Shown here: piece after piece, positions 52,499-60,262 of the stretch
Layout: every line of letters begins with the position of its first letter
How positions within the stretch are numbered: position 1 is the first letter of the stretch
Assembly: GCF_022427145.1 (NCBI RefSeq)
Contig: NZ_JAKSXN010000014.1
Location: forward strand, 29,265-93,264
Length of the DNA stretch: 64,000 nucleotides
Direction: 5' to 3'
Source: Paenibacillus timonensis
GTDB lineage: Bacteria > Bacillota > Bacilli > Paenibacillales > Paenibacillaceae
Translations under genes and position numbers: made by a program
Notes under the pieces: generated by a model
Database searches by the model: none
Seen by the model: the letters and a program-made list of their open reading frames with translations, nothing else
What the model was told of the DNA's origin: nothing

Positions 52499-53044
52499 AT
52501 GAAAAATGAAATCACAACGAAACGCATGACGCTCCAAATGATCGATGATTCCTATGCGGATCAGGTATTGGCGTTTGTCGTCCGGAATAAAACCCATCTT
52601 GAGGAGTGGGAACCGCTAAGAACGGAGGACTTCTATGCTTACTCGGTTCAACAAGAAATTCTGCAGGACGAGGCGGCCAAGATCCAAGAAGGATCGCTCC
52701 GGAAATTTTGGTTATTCCGAAGTGGCCGGATCATCGGGTCGGTGGCGCTGAGCAATATTGTAAGAGGCGCGTTCCAGTCCTGCCATCTGGGTTATAAGAT
52801 CGATGAACAGGAACAAGGAAAAGGATTGATGACCGAAGCCGTCGAAGCAGTGGTGGACCATGCGTTCCATGAATTGCGCCTGCATCGGATTGAAGCGAAC
52901 ATCATGCCAAGAAACCAGGCCTCGCTTCGCGTGGTCCAGAAGCTGGGATTTCAAAACGAAGGGATATCAAGTAAATACTTAAAGATCAACGGGAAGTGGG
53001 AAGATCATATTCATATGGTTCTATTAAACGAAGAGATGGAGTAA
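52499..53044 (+). CDS. RimJ/RimL-type GNAT acetyltransferase
   Basis: A 181-aa GNAT of the ribosomal-protein-alanine acetyltransferase type. The acetyl-CoA loop is EQEQGKGLMTEAVEAV, HRIEANIMPRNQASLRVV is the typical motif B, and the end is YLKINGKWEDHIHM. These acetylate protein N-termini or small molecules. The start has a GGGGG-rich site. It is convergent with glutamate racemase, with a terminator between. Confidence 0.9.
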   Translation: MKNEITTKRMTLQMIDDSYADQVLAFVVRNKTHLEEWEPLRTEDFYAYSVQQEILQDEAAKIQEGSLRKFWLFRSGRIIGSVALSNIVRGAFQSCHLGYKIDEQEQGKGLMTEAVEAVVDHAFHELRLHRIEANIMPRNQASLRVVQKLGFQNEGISSKYLKINGKWEDHIHMVLLNEEME

Positions 53045-53067
53045 ATCGAGTTCCGAGTCTACGCGGC

Positions 53068-53112
53068 AAAAAAAGCCCTGTCCTGACCGTTCATTCGCCA
53101 AGACAAGGCTTT
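53068..53112 (-). terminator. Terminator of the racemase operon (minus strand)
   Basis: AAAGCC-TGTC pairs with GACA-GGCTTT around 53072-53112 (one mismatch). The minus strand then has seven T (53074-53068). Confidence 0.75.
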
Positions 53113-53129
53113 ACGCGGGCAGCGTAGGA

Positions 53130-53906
53130 TTATCGATATTGCGATTGCAGGTAATCCAACGCTCGCGCCATTTTTGCCAGATAAGCGGGATTTTCGCCCG
53201 AGCAACTAAACTCGATATGGCCCGTATACTCCTGAGCGGGACTGGCCGATCCGCCGATTAAGGAGCACAGCCGCTCTACCGTGCCTTGGCTGCCGTCAAT
53301 CAGTTCGATATGCGGAGGCAGAATTTGCTGTAAAATGCTTTTGTAATAAGGAAAATGCGTGCACCCGAGCACGATCGTGCTGTATTGTCCCAAATCGATG
53401 CCGGAAAGCTTGCGGCTGAAATAACGCTCGATTTCGTCTCGGTCGAACTGCAGTTGCTCGCAATATTGCACCAGTTCCGGCAGCGGCATGGAATCCACCA
53501 CTTTGTGGTCGTCCACCCGGGCCACCAGGTCGGTATATTTCGATAGGCTTAACGTCAATGAAGTCGCAAAAACCAGCACCCGTTTACCGGCGGCTTGGCT
53601 TCGTTTGACGGCCGGTTTGACGGCCGGCTCCATGCCGATGATCGGAATGTCGTACATGCGCCGAAGCTCTTCGATTGCCGCGCTGGTTGCGGTATTGCAG
53701 GCCACGACCAAAGCTTTGATCTCTTCCCGCATGATGGTGCTTACCGATTCCTGAACGAATCGCTTCACCTCGGGCAGCGTTTTGGTCCCGTACGGCACGT
53801 GGAGGGTATCGGCAAAATAAAGAAAATCTTCCTTAGGCAACCTCCTCATGGCCTCCGTCAACACGCTCAAGCCTCCGATGCCTGAATCAAAAAATGCGAT
53901 TCTCAC
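53130..53906 (-). CDS. murI: Glutamate racemase
   Basis: A 258-aa glutamate racemase that makes D-glutamate for peptidoglycan. DSGIGGLSV at residues 7-15 is the conserved N-terminus. The two catalytic cysteines are Cys70 in VVACNTATS and the one in LGCTHFPYY near residue 182. The full family length is present. It overlaps the upstream HD-domain gene by 20 bp, so both are on one transcript ending at the terminator near 53068. In Bacillus relatives this gene is called racE or murI. Confidence 0.95.
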   Translation of the reverse strand: MRIAFFDSGIGGLSVLTEAMRRLPKEDFLYFADTLHVPYGTKTLPEVKRFVQESVSTIMREEIKALVVACNTATSAAIEELRRMYDIPIIGMEPAVKPAVKRSQAAGKRVLVFATSLTLSLSKYTDLVARVDDHKVVDSMPLPELVQYCEQLQFDRDEIERYFSRKLSGIDLGQYSTIVLGCTHFPYYKSILQQILPPHIELIDGSQGTVERLCSLIGGSASPAQEYTGHIEFSCSGENPAYLAKMARALDYLQSQYR

Positions 53907-54585
53907 TCATATCACCTGAATTTGTTGTGGTTTGTTCATCCTGATGTTCGTCTGTGGCATCCCATTCCCGGTAAAACTGCTCCAAGAATCCCAGCATAAA
54001 TTCATGCCGCGATTCGGCCAGTTTCCGGGCATGCCGGGTATTCATCAAGTCTTTCAATTTCAATAGCTTTTCGTAAAAATGATAAATCGTCGTTTTCTCG
54101 CGGCTTCGATAATCGAAATCCGAGAAATCCCGCCCCGGTTCATGCATGGACCTGCCTCTGGACCCTCCAAAGGCAAACGTTCTGGCCACGCCGATGGCGC
54201 CAATGGCGTCAAGCCGGTCGGCATCCTGAACGATTTGCCCGGCGAGCGTAGACATCGGAGGGTTCTTCCCGCCATTATAAGACATCGTGGAGATGATCTC
54301 CATCACTTCGCCCGTGACGGACGGATCTCCGACATGTTCATCCAGCCAGCTGCGTACCTTATGCAATCCCGCTTCCTTGGATGGATTCAGCTTCTCGTCC
54401 GCTACGTCATGCAGCAACGCCGCAAGCTCGCATACGAACAAATCCGCCTTCTCCTTGCGAGCGATGGCCAGAGCCGTATTCCGGACTCGATGAATATGCC
54501 ACCAGTCGTGGCCGCTTCCGTCTCCGCTGTGCACGTTTTGCACGAATTGCTCGGCCTGTTCAATGATTTGCTGCCGCCGGTCCAT
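53887..54585 (-). CDS. HD-domain phosphohydrolase (YpgQ-like)
   Basis: A 232-aa HD-superfamily protein. The metal-binding residues are in HDWWHIHRV (first His), ALLHDVADEK (HD pair) and QDADRLDAIGAIGVART (later Asp). YpgQ-type proteins hydrolyse nucleotides such as dNTPs or pyrophosphate. The C-terminal 25 residues are polar and variable. ATG 54585 is preferred (AAAGGAA about 9 bp upstream), although GTG 54591 is possible. It overlaps glutamate racemase, a common arrangement in which neither has its own terminator. Confidence 0.88.
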   Translation of the reverse strand: MDRRQQIIEQAEQFVQNVHSGDGSGHDWWHIHRVRNTALAIARKEKADLFVCELAALLHDVADEKLNPSKEAGLHKVRSWLDEHVGDPSVTGEVMEIISTMSYNGGKNPPMSTLAGQIVQDADRLDAIGAIGVARTFAFGGSRGRSMHEPGRDFSDFDYRSREKTTIYHFYEKLLKLKDLMNTRHARKLAESRHEFMLGFLEQFYREWDATDEHQDEQTTTNSGDMSENRIF

Positions 54586-54737
54586 CCACACCGTTCCTTT
54601 CCCATTTCCAGCTCATAGAAACATCGAATACCATCTTACCTCAAAATCGCCAATCTTTAAACTTGTTTTGTTATACCCAGTCGCATTATATGAACGAAAG
54701 ATTCGGAAGGAAGCGGCACTTCTTACGAATATTTTCC

Positions 54738-54766
54738 TTTATCAAACGGACGGGTTCAGCGATAAT
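54738..54766 (+). promoter_or_regulatory. Promoter of the VOC protein gene
   Basis: TTTATC (54738-54743), a 17-bp spacer, GATAAT (54761-54766), about 36 bp upstream of ATG 54802. Confidence 0.5.
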
Positions 54767-54801
54767 AGGATTGGAAATATGTGTATGAGGGAGGTTTCCC
54801 T

Positions 54802-55620
54802 ATGGCAACGGGCAAAGAGATCCCCGAGCTTTATTTTGACGGTCAATCTATCGATGTGTTGTGGGATAACCATGATCAGGTCATAAAGTGGTTCGAGACG
54901 TACTTCGGCTGGAAGATCCTTCGGCAAGAGAACTGGAAAGTCGATCCTCGCTGTTCACAAGGCAAAATGACCCAGATGGACTTCGGGACCTGGCTGGTTA
55001 CTTATCTTACGGAGACCCGGCTTCCTCATCATTATGCCGAACGAGGCACAGTGGAACCCGACCTGCGAGTGTGTTTTCGAACCCGGGAATTGGATCGTCT
55101 GCGGCGCGCTTTCGTGACCGACGGAGTGCGGGTATCTGCCGTGTATGCGGGACCCAAAACCAGGTATTTCGATGTGTGGGCTACCGCCGAAGGCATTCGT
55201 TTAACGCTCCAGGAGGATTTGACGCTGCCTTCCTCCGATTTGGCGCCCTCCTGGGTTAGGCTGGGGGTCAGCCGATTAAACGAGTCGATTCAATGGTACG
55301 GGCAACATCTGGGCATGAAGTGCGTGGAACATCATCCGGCCGGCGGCTACGCGGTGATGGAGCTGAAGTTAAATCATTCGGAAGAGAAGTCGCTTTGGGT
55401 GCTTGAACAAAAAAAAGATGAGGCTTACGCGGGCAAAGTGGACGGTCAGGTCCAGCCGATCTGCTGGATTCGGGAGCGGCAGGACTTTTTCAAGTATCAT
55501 CAATATCTAAAACAACGCGGAATCGAAACCTCCGGAATCGGCGGATTTCTGACCCAAGGATTGGTAAGCTTTCATTTCTATGATCCGGACGGGAATCGAT
55601 TTAACGTCAGCAGTTTGTGA
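54802..55620 (+). CDS. Two-domain VOC (glyoxalase-like) protein
   Basis: A 272-aa protein made of two vicinal-oxygen-chelate domains. The first (about residues 5-130) starts ELYFDGQSIDVLWDNHDQVIKWFETYFGWK, and the second (about 140-270) has SWVRLGVSRLNESIQWYGQHLGMK and ends SFHFYDPDGNRFNVSSL with the canonical metal-ligand region. The ATG at 54802 has GGAGG about 9 bp upstream. The specific chemistry is unknown. Confidence 0.85.
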   Translation: MATGKEIPELYFDGQSIDVLWDNHDQVIKWFETYFGWKILRQENWKVDPRCSQGKMTQMDFGTWLVTYLTETRLPHHYAERGTVEPDLRVCFRTRELDRLRRAFVTDGVRVSAVYAGPKTRYFDVWATAEGIRLTLQEDLTLPSSDLAPSWVRLGVSRLNESIQWYGQHLGMKCVEHHPAGGYAVMELKLNHSEEKSLWVLEQKKDEAYAGKVDGQVQPICWIRERQDFFKYHQYLKQRGIETSGIGGFLTQGLVSFHFYDPDGNRFNVSSL

Positions 55621-55628
55621 GGTGCAGA

Positions 55629-56264
55629 ATGCGAAAATTCATCAATCCCATCATGGCCTGTCTACTCCTTGCTTTCCTGGTCCTATCGGGTTGCGAAAAG
55701 AGCGGTTCGGAGACGGTGAACTTGGACAATCATTTACCGGGAAAGGAGATCGACGGCATCTCCATTCAAACCTTGCCCATGGAGAATGAGGAATATGCCA
55801 TTTTGAAAGCGGCAGGTTCCGGGAATACGATGATATTTGACGTGAACCTAGGAGTGACCGGGGCTGATCGGGTTCATTTTTGGATCGACCAGTACGTAAA
55901 TGGGGAAAGCAAAGGATCCGTACTTGGGCTGGAAACTTCAATAGAAGAGATCAGCGATCATCCCTTTAGGCTGTATTTAACGACCCTTGGCATGAGGAAC
56001 GGGGACGAAGTTTGGACGCTTGCTTTCAGGCATAAAGGAAACGTGGTCAGCTCCAAAACGGAAATCCCCAAAGGCGATTTAGATAGTGCAATGACCCACT
56101 CCATGCAGCCAACTACCGTAAACCCTAATGAAACGGTCGTTTTGGGTGTGATCGCAAGAAACAAGGGGAAGGACCATATGGAGTCCAGCGACGATGTCGA
56201 CGCAATGATCCGTGATAACCAGGAAGTTCACGTGCTGAGATGTACGATCGTGAAGGACAGATGA
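55629..56264 (+). CDS. Lipoprotein of unknown function
   Basis: A 211-aa lipoprotein. The signal peptide (MACLLLAFLVLSGCEKSG region) ends in an LSGC lipobox with the Cys near residue 22. The mature part is beta-rich and polar (ILKAAGSGNTMIFDVNLGVTG, DEVWTLAFRHKGN), consistent with a membrane-anchored domain outside the cell. GAGGTG lies a few bases upstream of the ATG, right after the VOC gene stop, so they are probably coupled. I do not recognise the family. Confidence 0.7.
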   Translation: MRKFINPIMACLLLAFLVLSGCEKSGSETVNLDNHLPGKEIDGISIQTLPMENEEYAILKAAGSGNTMIFDVNLGVTGADRVHFWIDQYVNGESKGSVLGLETSIEEISDHPFRLYLTTLGMRNGDEVWTLAFRHKGNVVSSKTEIPKGDLDSAMTHSMQPTTVNPNETVVLGVIARNKGKDHMESSDDVDAMIRDNQEVHVLRCTIVKDR

Positions 56265-56272
56265 GGTCGATC

Positions 56273-56983
56273 CTACGGGCTCACCGAGCTCGATCCGCTC
56301 ATCCTTCTTTTCTCCCGGCTTCGTCTGCGGTCATTCCAATACAATTGCAGCGCGGACAAGGCGCAAATGAGCGAAATGGCCAGAAATATCAACGACCACA
56401 CCAGAGGGGAAACCCCCGTAAGCTGGGCCAGATTCGTCGCGTCTCCGGCTTGGCCGGGAGAAACGATGGAATTCAGCAGCAGCGTGACCGGCCCCATCAC
56501 CGACTCCTCCAAGCATAAAAACGCCAGCAGTAAGTAGTAGAAATTGCGAATTCGTCCCCCCAAAAGGAAAAACGCCAAGTTTATCAATAGAAACAGGATC
56601 AACCAGCCCCGGCCGTATCCCGAGCGCACAAACAGCACCAACGAAACCAACGCTAACATACTGATAAGGACGAGGCCGGCGGCTTGGTTTTGACGGGAAT
56701 AACCGAAGAACATAGCTACCGCGAACAGGGAAGCCGAGATATAACCGGCCAAGGATACGGCTAATTGGCTCCATCCCGAGGCCAGCACCGAATAGGTGAC
56801 GCCGCTGTGATCCGGGTGCAATTCAATGCGGAGCACCTGTCCGGACGCCAGCAAGGTGACGATCGCATGGCCCAGCTCATGGACCATCGTATCCAGCATG
56901 CGGAACCAGTCGGAAAAAGGAATCAATCGGGTCAACACCGCCGCCCCGACCAGAAACAACAAGGCCTTCAGCCATTTATTCAT
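56273..56983 (-). CDS. M50-family membrane metallopeptidase
   Basis: A 236-aa integral membrane protease of the M50B type. The zinc motif HELGH is at residues 35-39, immediately after the first helix. Six hydrophobic segments follow, with a positively charged C-terminal tail (DRRRSREKRR). Members are site-2-protease-like; homologues are small and usually uncharacterised. The ATG at 56983 or TTG at 56986 could be used; GGGAGGG lies upstream. It is convergent with the lipoprotein gene. Confidence 0.85.
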   Translation of the reverse strand: MNKWLKALLFLVGAAVLTRLIPFSDWFRMLDTMVHELGHAIVTLLASGQVLRIELHPDHSGVTYSVLASGWSQLAVSLAGYISASLFAVAMFFGYSRQNQAAGLVLISMLALVSLVLFVRSGYGRGWLILFLLINLAFFLLGGRIRNFYYLLLAFLCLEESVMGPVTLLLNSIVSPGQAGDATNLAQLTGVSPLVWSLIFLAISLICALSALQLYWNDRRRSREKRRMSGSSSVSP

Positions 56984-57075
56984 CAAGCATTCGCCCTCCC
57001 TGGCAACTTGCAGTTGCTTTTCATTATAAGGGAGGGCAAAATAGTATTCAAAAGGCGAACAAATTTTCGGTTCGA

Positions 57076-57084
57076 TGGTATAAT
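57076..57084 (+). promoter_or_regulatory. Extended -10 promoter of the TerB/BrxD/helicase operon
   Basis: TGGTATAAT is a perfect extended -10 element 24 bp before ATG 57109. The -35 region is weak, as is usual for extended -10 promoters. Confidence 0.6.
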
Positions 57085-57108
57085 GGTCGTGACGGAGGTT
57101 TTGGAACG

Positions 57109-58890
57109 ATGAACGACGGAGCGGACGAGAAACGCAGCTTTTTCAGCCCACATTTACATAGAGATCGGGAACGGCAGACGAGCCTTGAACCCCGGTTAAC
57201 TTTTGCCGAATTGGAAGTGGAAGACGTCACGAAGCAGGTGAGCGGCAAGACGGAGCCGATAAGCCGCGTCGTAGCTCCGGACCTTTGGGAGCGCGACGCG
57301 GATTGGCGGCAGGATTTCCGATATCTTTCCCGGGAGCAGCGGTTTGTCCAGAAAGCGAAGGAACTGGAGGCAGCCGTAGAGGATACGGCGGAATTTGTTC
57401 CTTTTCAGACCTACTGGCCGACCTATGATGAGATGCAGCCGAGGCAACTGAAATGGTATTTGTTCTGGCGAGAGGAGGTCCGTTCCGGACGTTACCCGGA
57501 CACCGATCTTTCTTACCTGTTCGTCTATTTGTACGAGCTGATCCATGGGATCGGCTGGTCGGAGCCCGCCGAGGGGTATGCCTTGATGGAACGGGTCTGG
57601 CAGGGGTATCGGCAGCGTTACCCCAAGCTGGATCTTTACGTGCGGGAATGGTTATACGATCTGGCGTTGGTGTTCCAGCTAGAGGAGCTGCCCGCGGAGC
57701 CGATGGCCAAGCTGCCACGGAATCTGTCGATGGAGCTGAAGGAGCTGGAGTGGCGCAGAAGATTCGCCGCCGATCCTTTGGAGCTGAGCTGGGATCTGCT
57801 GATCACGTTGACCGATTACGATGCGGAGAAAAGTCGGTTTTACTTGGAGCAAGGGCGCAAGGACATGCGGAGCTACGTACCGAAGGTCATTTCGCTGGTC
57901 GACGGCTATCTCTTAAGGAGCAAGGGAATCCGAATTCTGGAGCTGTTTAAGCCGATGGAGACCAAAGTCTCCCGCTTCTTGTTCCGCAGCGCCGTGTACG
58001 ACCATGATTTATACGGGCGCACCAAAACGGTCTCCATCTTGCCCTATAGCGGGCATCCGCCGCTTCGCGCGTTCCTGACGCAGCTCGTTCGCCTGACGGA
58101 GAACAAACTGCGCGAGTTGACCGGGTTTAAAGGCAAGCTGCGGGGGATCGAGGTGGGGCCGGAAATCGAACAGCTGGTCGGCCGATACCTCAGCAAGGAA
58201 TTCGAGCGTCGGAAGGCCGAAGAAGCGAAAGCCCGGACGCCTAAGGTGAAAATTAACGCCGCGAAATTGCGCAAACTGCAGCAGGAATCCAACGAGGTAC
58301 GGGACATGCTGCTTAGTGAGGAGCTGACGCTTGCGTTTGCGCCAGAAGCTCCTGGCCTGCCGCCGGAGCGGATCGTAACTCCGCTCGGGAAGAAGTCCGT
58401 TGAACCGCTGCAACCGACCTTTGATTTTGAGCGGGGGTATGATCCGATGCCGGAGGATACCGCGGTGTGGTCCGTGAGCGCGATCCCGACCGGAGAACGA
58501 ACGGAGAAAACGGCCAACGATTCGCAATCGCCGTATCCAGCGGTAGAAGTTCTTCGGGCATCGACCGAAGAACGAACCGGCGCCGAGGAGACCGGGAGAG
58601 AGCCGATGGCGAACCTGCCGGAGGAATGGCAGGAGCTGTTTATGAGCCTCACTGCGCCCCAGGCGCAAATGCTGGCTGCCTTGCTCCAGGGGCATAGCGC
58701 TGCGAAACGCCAAACCATTGCGGAACAGGCCGGCTCCATGCCCGAGCTGCTGATTGATGAAATCAATGAGCTGGCGATGGAGCGGATCGGGGATCTTCTC
58801 ATTGACGGGGACGAAGTTGTGGACGACTACCGCGCAGTGCTCGACGAGTGGCTTTCCACCCAACGCGAAGCGCTGGGGGATAGAGGATAA
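57109..58890 (+). CDS. TerB-N / TerB-C domain protein
   Basis: A 593-aa cytoplasmic protein. The TerB_N domain lies roughly at residues 60-270, with the family signature TYWPTYDEMQPRQLKWYLFW followed by YLFVYLYELIHGIG. A helical basic linker follows. TerB_C covers the last part (about 500-590, LTAPQAQMLAALL, MERIGDLLIDGDEVVDDYR). Proteins of this architecture are thought to act as scaffolds for DNA-processing partners in Ter-linked systems. GACGGAGGT precedes the ATG. The gene is 25 bp from the BrxD-like ATPase gene and shares its promoter. Its own biochemical activity is unknown. Confidence 0.8.
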   Translation: MNDGADEKRSFFSPHLHRDRERQTSLEPRLTFAELEVEDVTKQVSGKTEPISRVVAPDLWERDADWRQDFRYLSREQRFVQKAKELEAAVEDTAEFVPFQTYWPTYDEMQPRQLKWYLFWREEVRSGRYPDTDLSYLFVYLYELIHGIGWSEPAEGYALMERVWQGYRQRYPKLDLYVREWLYDLALVFQLEELPAEPMAKLPRNLSMELKELEWRRRFAADPLELSWDLLITLTDYDAEKSRFYLEQGRKDMRSYVPKVISLVDGYLLRSKGIRILELFKPMETKVSRFLFRSAVYDHDLYGRTKTVSILPYSGHPPLRAFLTQLVRLTENKLRELTGFKGKLRGIEVGPEIEQLVGRYLSKEFERRKAEEAKARTPKVKINAAKLRKLQQESNEVRDMLLSEELTLAFAPEAPGLPPERIVTPLGKKSVEPLQPTFDFERGYDPMPEDTAVWSVSAIPTGERTEKTANDSQSPYPAVEVLRASTEERTGAEETGREPMANLPEEWQELFMSLTAPQAQMLAALLQGHSAAKRQTIAEQAGSMPELLIDEINELAMERIGDLLIDGDEVVDDYRAVLDEWLSTQREALGDRG

Positions 58891-58915
58891 GTTTTGAACG
58901 ATGAGGTGATGGTGG

Positions 58916-60262
58916 ATGAAACAGGTGCAAATCCCGAAACGGCTGACCACGGCGCTCGTCAATTCCTTGACGGCCGGGGTCGTGCCGCGGGTAGGACTGG
59001 AGCATATCGCGGTCGGGCGTAAACCGGAGGTGGCGTCGATCCTGCAGGACATGGACAATATCGCGGAAGGCGGAGCGGCTTTTCGCTTGATCACGGGGCG
59101 TTACGGGAGCGGGAAGAGCTTCCTGCTCCAGATGATCCGCAATTATGCCATGGACCGCGACTTCGTGGTGGCCGACGCCGATCTGTCGCCGGAGCGGCGG
59201 CTGGTTGGAACGAAAGGTCAGGGCCTGGCGACTTACCGGGAGATGATGATGCATTTATCCACCCGGACGCGGCCGGACGGCGGCGCGCTGGAGACGATGC
59301 TGCAGAAGTGGATCGCTGCCCTCCAGCAGGAGCAAATGCAGGCCACCGGCCTGCGTCCCGGCGATCCGCAGCTGCATGACGCGGTCGAGCTGCGGATCTA
59401 TGCGGTGACGAACGAGATGCAGAGTCTCGTGCACGGATTTGATTTTGCCAAGGTGCTGGCGGCTTATTGGTCGGGATACAAGCTGGGCGATGATGACCGG
59501 AAAGCGGCAGCCTTGCGCTGGCTGCGCGGAGAGGTTCCGACCAAAACGGAGGCGCGCCAGGAGCTGGGCGTCGGCGTCATCATTGATGATGACAACTGGT
59601 ACGACTACATGAAGTTGTGGGCGGAGTTTGCGGTGCGCATCGGGTATCGCGGGCTGCTGCTGTTCATCGATGAGGGCGTGAACCTGTACAAAATCACGAA
59701 CAGCGTCTCCCGCCAAAGCAATTACGAGAAACTTCTGACGATGTTCAACGACACGATGCAGGGCAAAGCCCAGTACCTCGGCATTTACCTGGGCGGAACG
59801 CCGCAGTTCGTGGAGGACGAGCGCCGGGGGCTGTTCAGCTACGATGCCTTGCGTTCGCGGCTGATGGACGGACGTTACAGCAGCGGGACGCGCCGTTCGT
59901 ATACCTCGCCGATCCTGAAGCTGGACATGCTGTCGCATGAGGAGATCCTGCTGTTGCTGCAGAAGCTGCGCGAGATTCACGCGCTGCATTTCGGGTATGA
60001 AATGCGCCTGACCGATGAGCAGTTGATCGCCTTCATGCAGGCGGCGGTGAATCGGCTCGGGGCCGAGGAGCTGCTCACGACCCGGGAGGTCGTGCGCGAT
60101 TTCATGGATGTGCTCCACCTGCTGCATCAGCAGCCTGCTTTGTCGTTCGAGGAACTGATGGGGGAACGGGAGCAGGAATACGCGGCATCCGGAAGCCAAG
60201 GGGCCAAGGACAAGGGCGGCACCGACGAGCTGGATGATTTTTTGGCGGAGTTTGAGCTATGA
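58916..60262 (+). CDS. BrxD-like P-loop ATPase (DUF2791)
   Basis: A 448-aa ATP-binding protein. IPKRLTTALVNSLTAGVVPRVG is the conserved start of the DUF2791/BrxD family. Walker A is TGRYGSGKSFLLQ near residues 59-71, and Walker B is LLLFIDEGVNL near 244-254. HFGYEMRLTDEQLIAFM and ELLTTREVVRDFMDVLH complete the helical C-terminal lobe. BrxD proteins occur in type 2 BREX phage-defence loci with the BrxHI helicase. AGGTGATGG precedes the ATG. It overlaps the helicase gene by four bases, as expected for a stable pair. Confidence 0.85.
   Translation: MKQVQIPKRLTTALVNSLTAGVVPRVGLEHIAVGRKPEVASILQDMDNIAEGGAAFRLITGRYGSGKSFLLQMIRNYAMDRDFVVADADLSPERRLVGTKGQGLATYREMMMHLSTRTRPDGGALETMLQKWIAALQQEQMQATGLRPGDPQLHDAVELRIYAVTNEMQSLVHGFDFAKVLAAYWSGYKLGDDDRKAAALRWLRGEVPTKTEARQELGVGVIIDDDNWYDYMKLWAEFAVRIGYRGLLLFIDEGVNLYKITNSVSRQSNYEKLLTMFNDTMQGKAQYLGIYLGGTPQFVEDERRGLFSYDALRSRLMDGRYSSGTRRSYTSPILKLDMLSHEEILLLLQKLREIHALHFGYEMRLTDEQLIAFMQAAVNRLGAEELLTTREVVRDFMDVLHLLHQQPALSFEELMGEREQEYAASGSQGAKDKGGTDELDDFLAEFEL

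Noticed and set aside
57109..58890. Tellurite-resistance function for the TerB-domain protein
   Set aside because: The domain name comes from ter operons, but no TerC, TerD or TerZ gene is nearby and the partners are DNA-processing ATPases.
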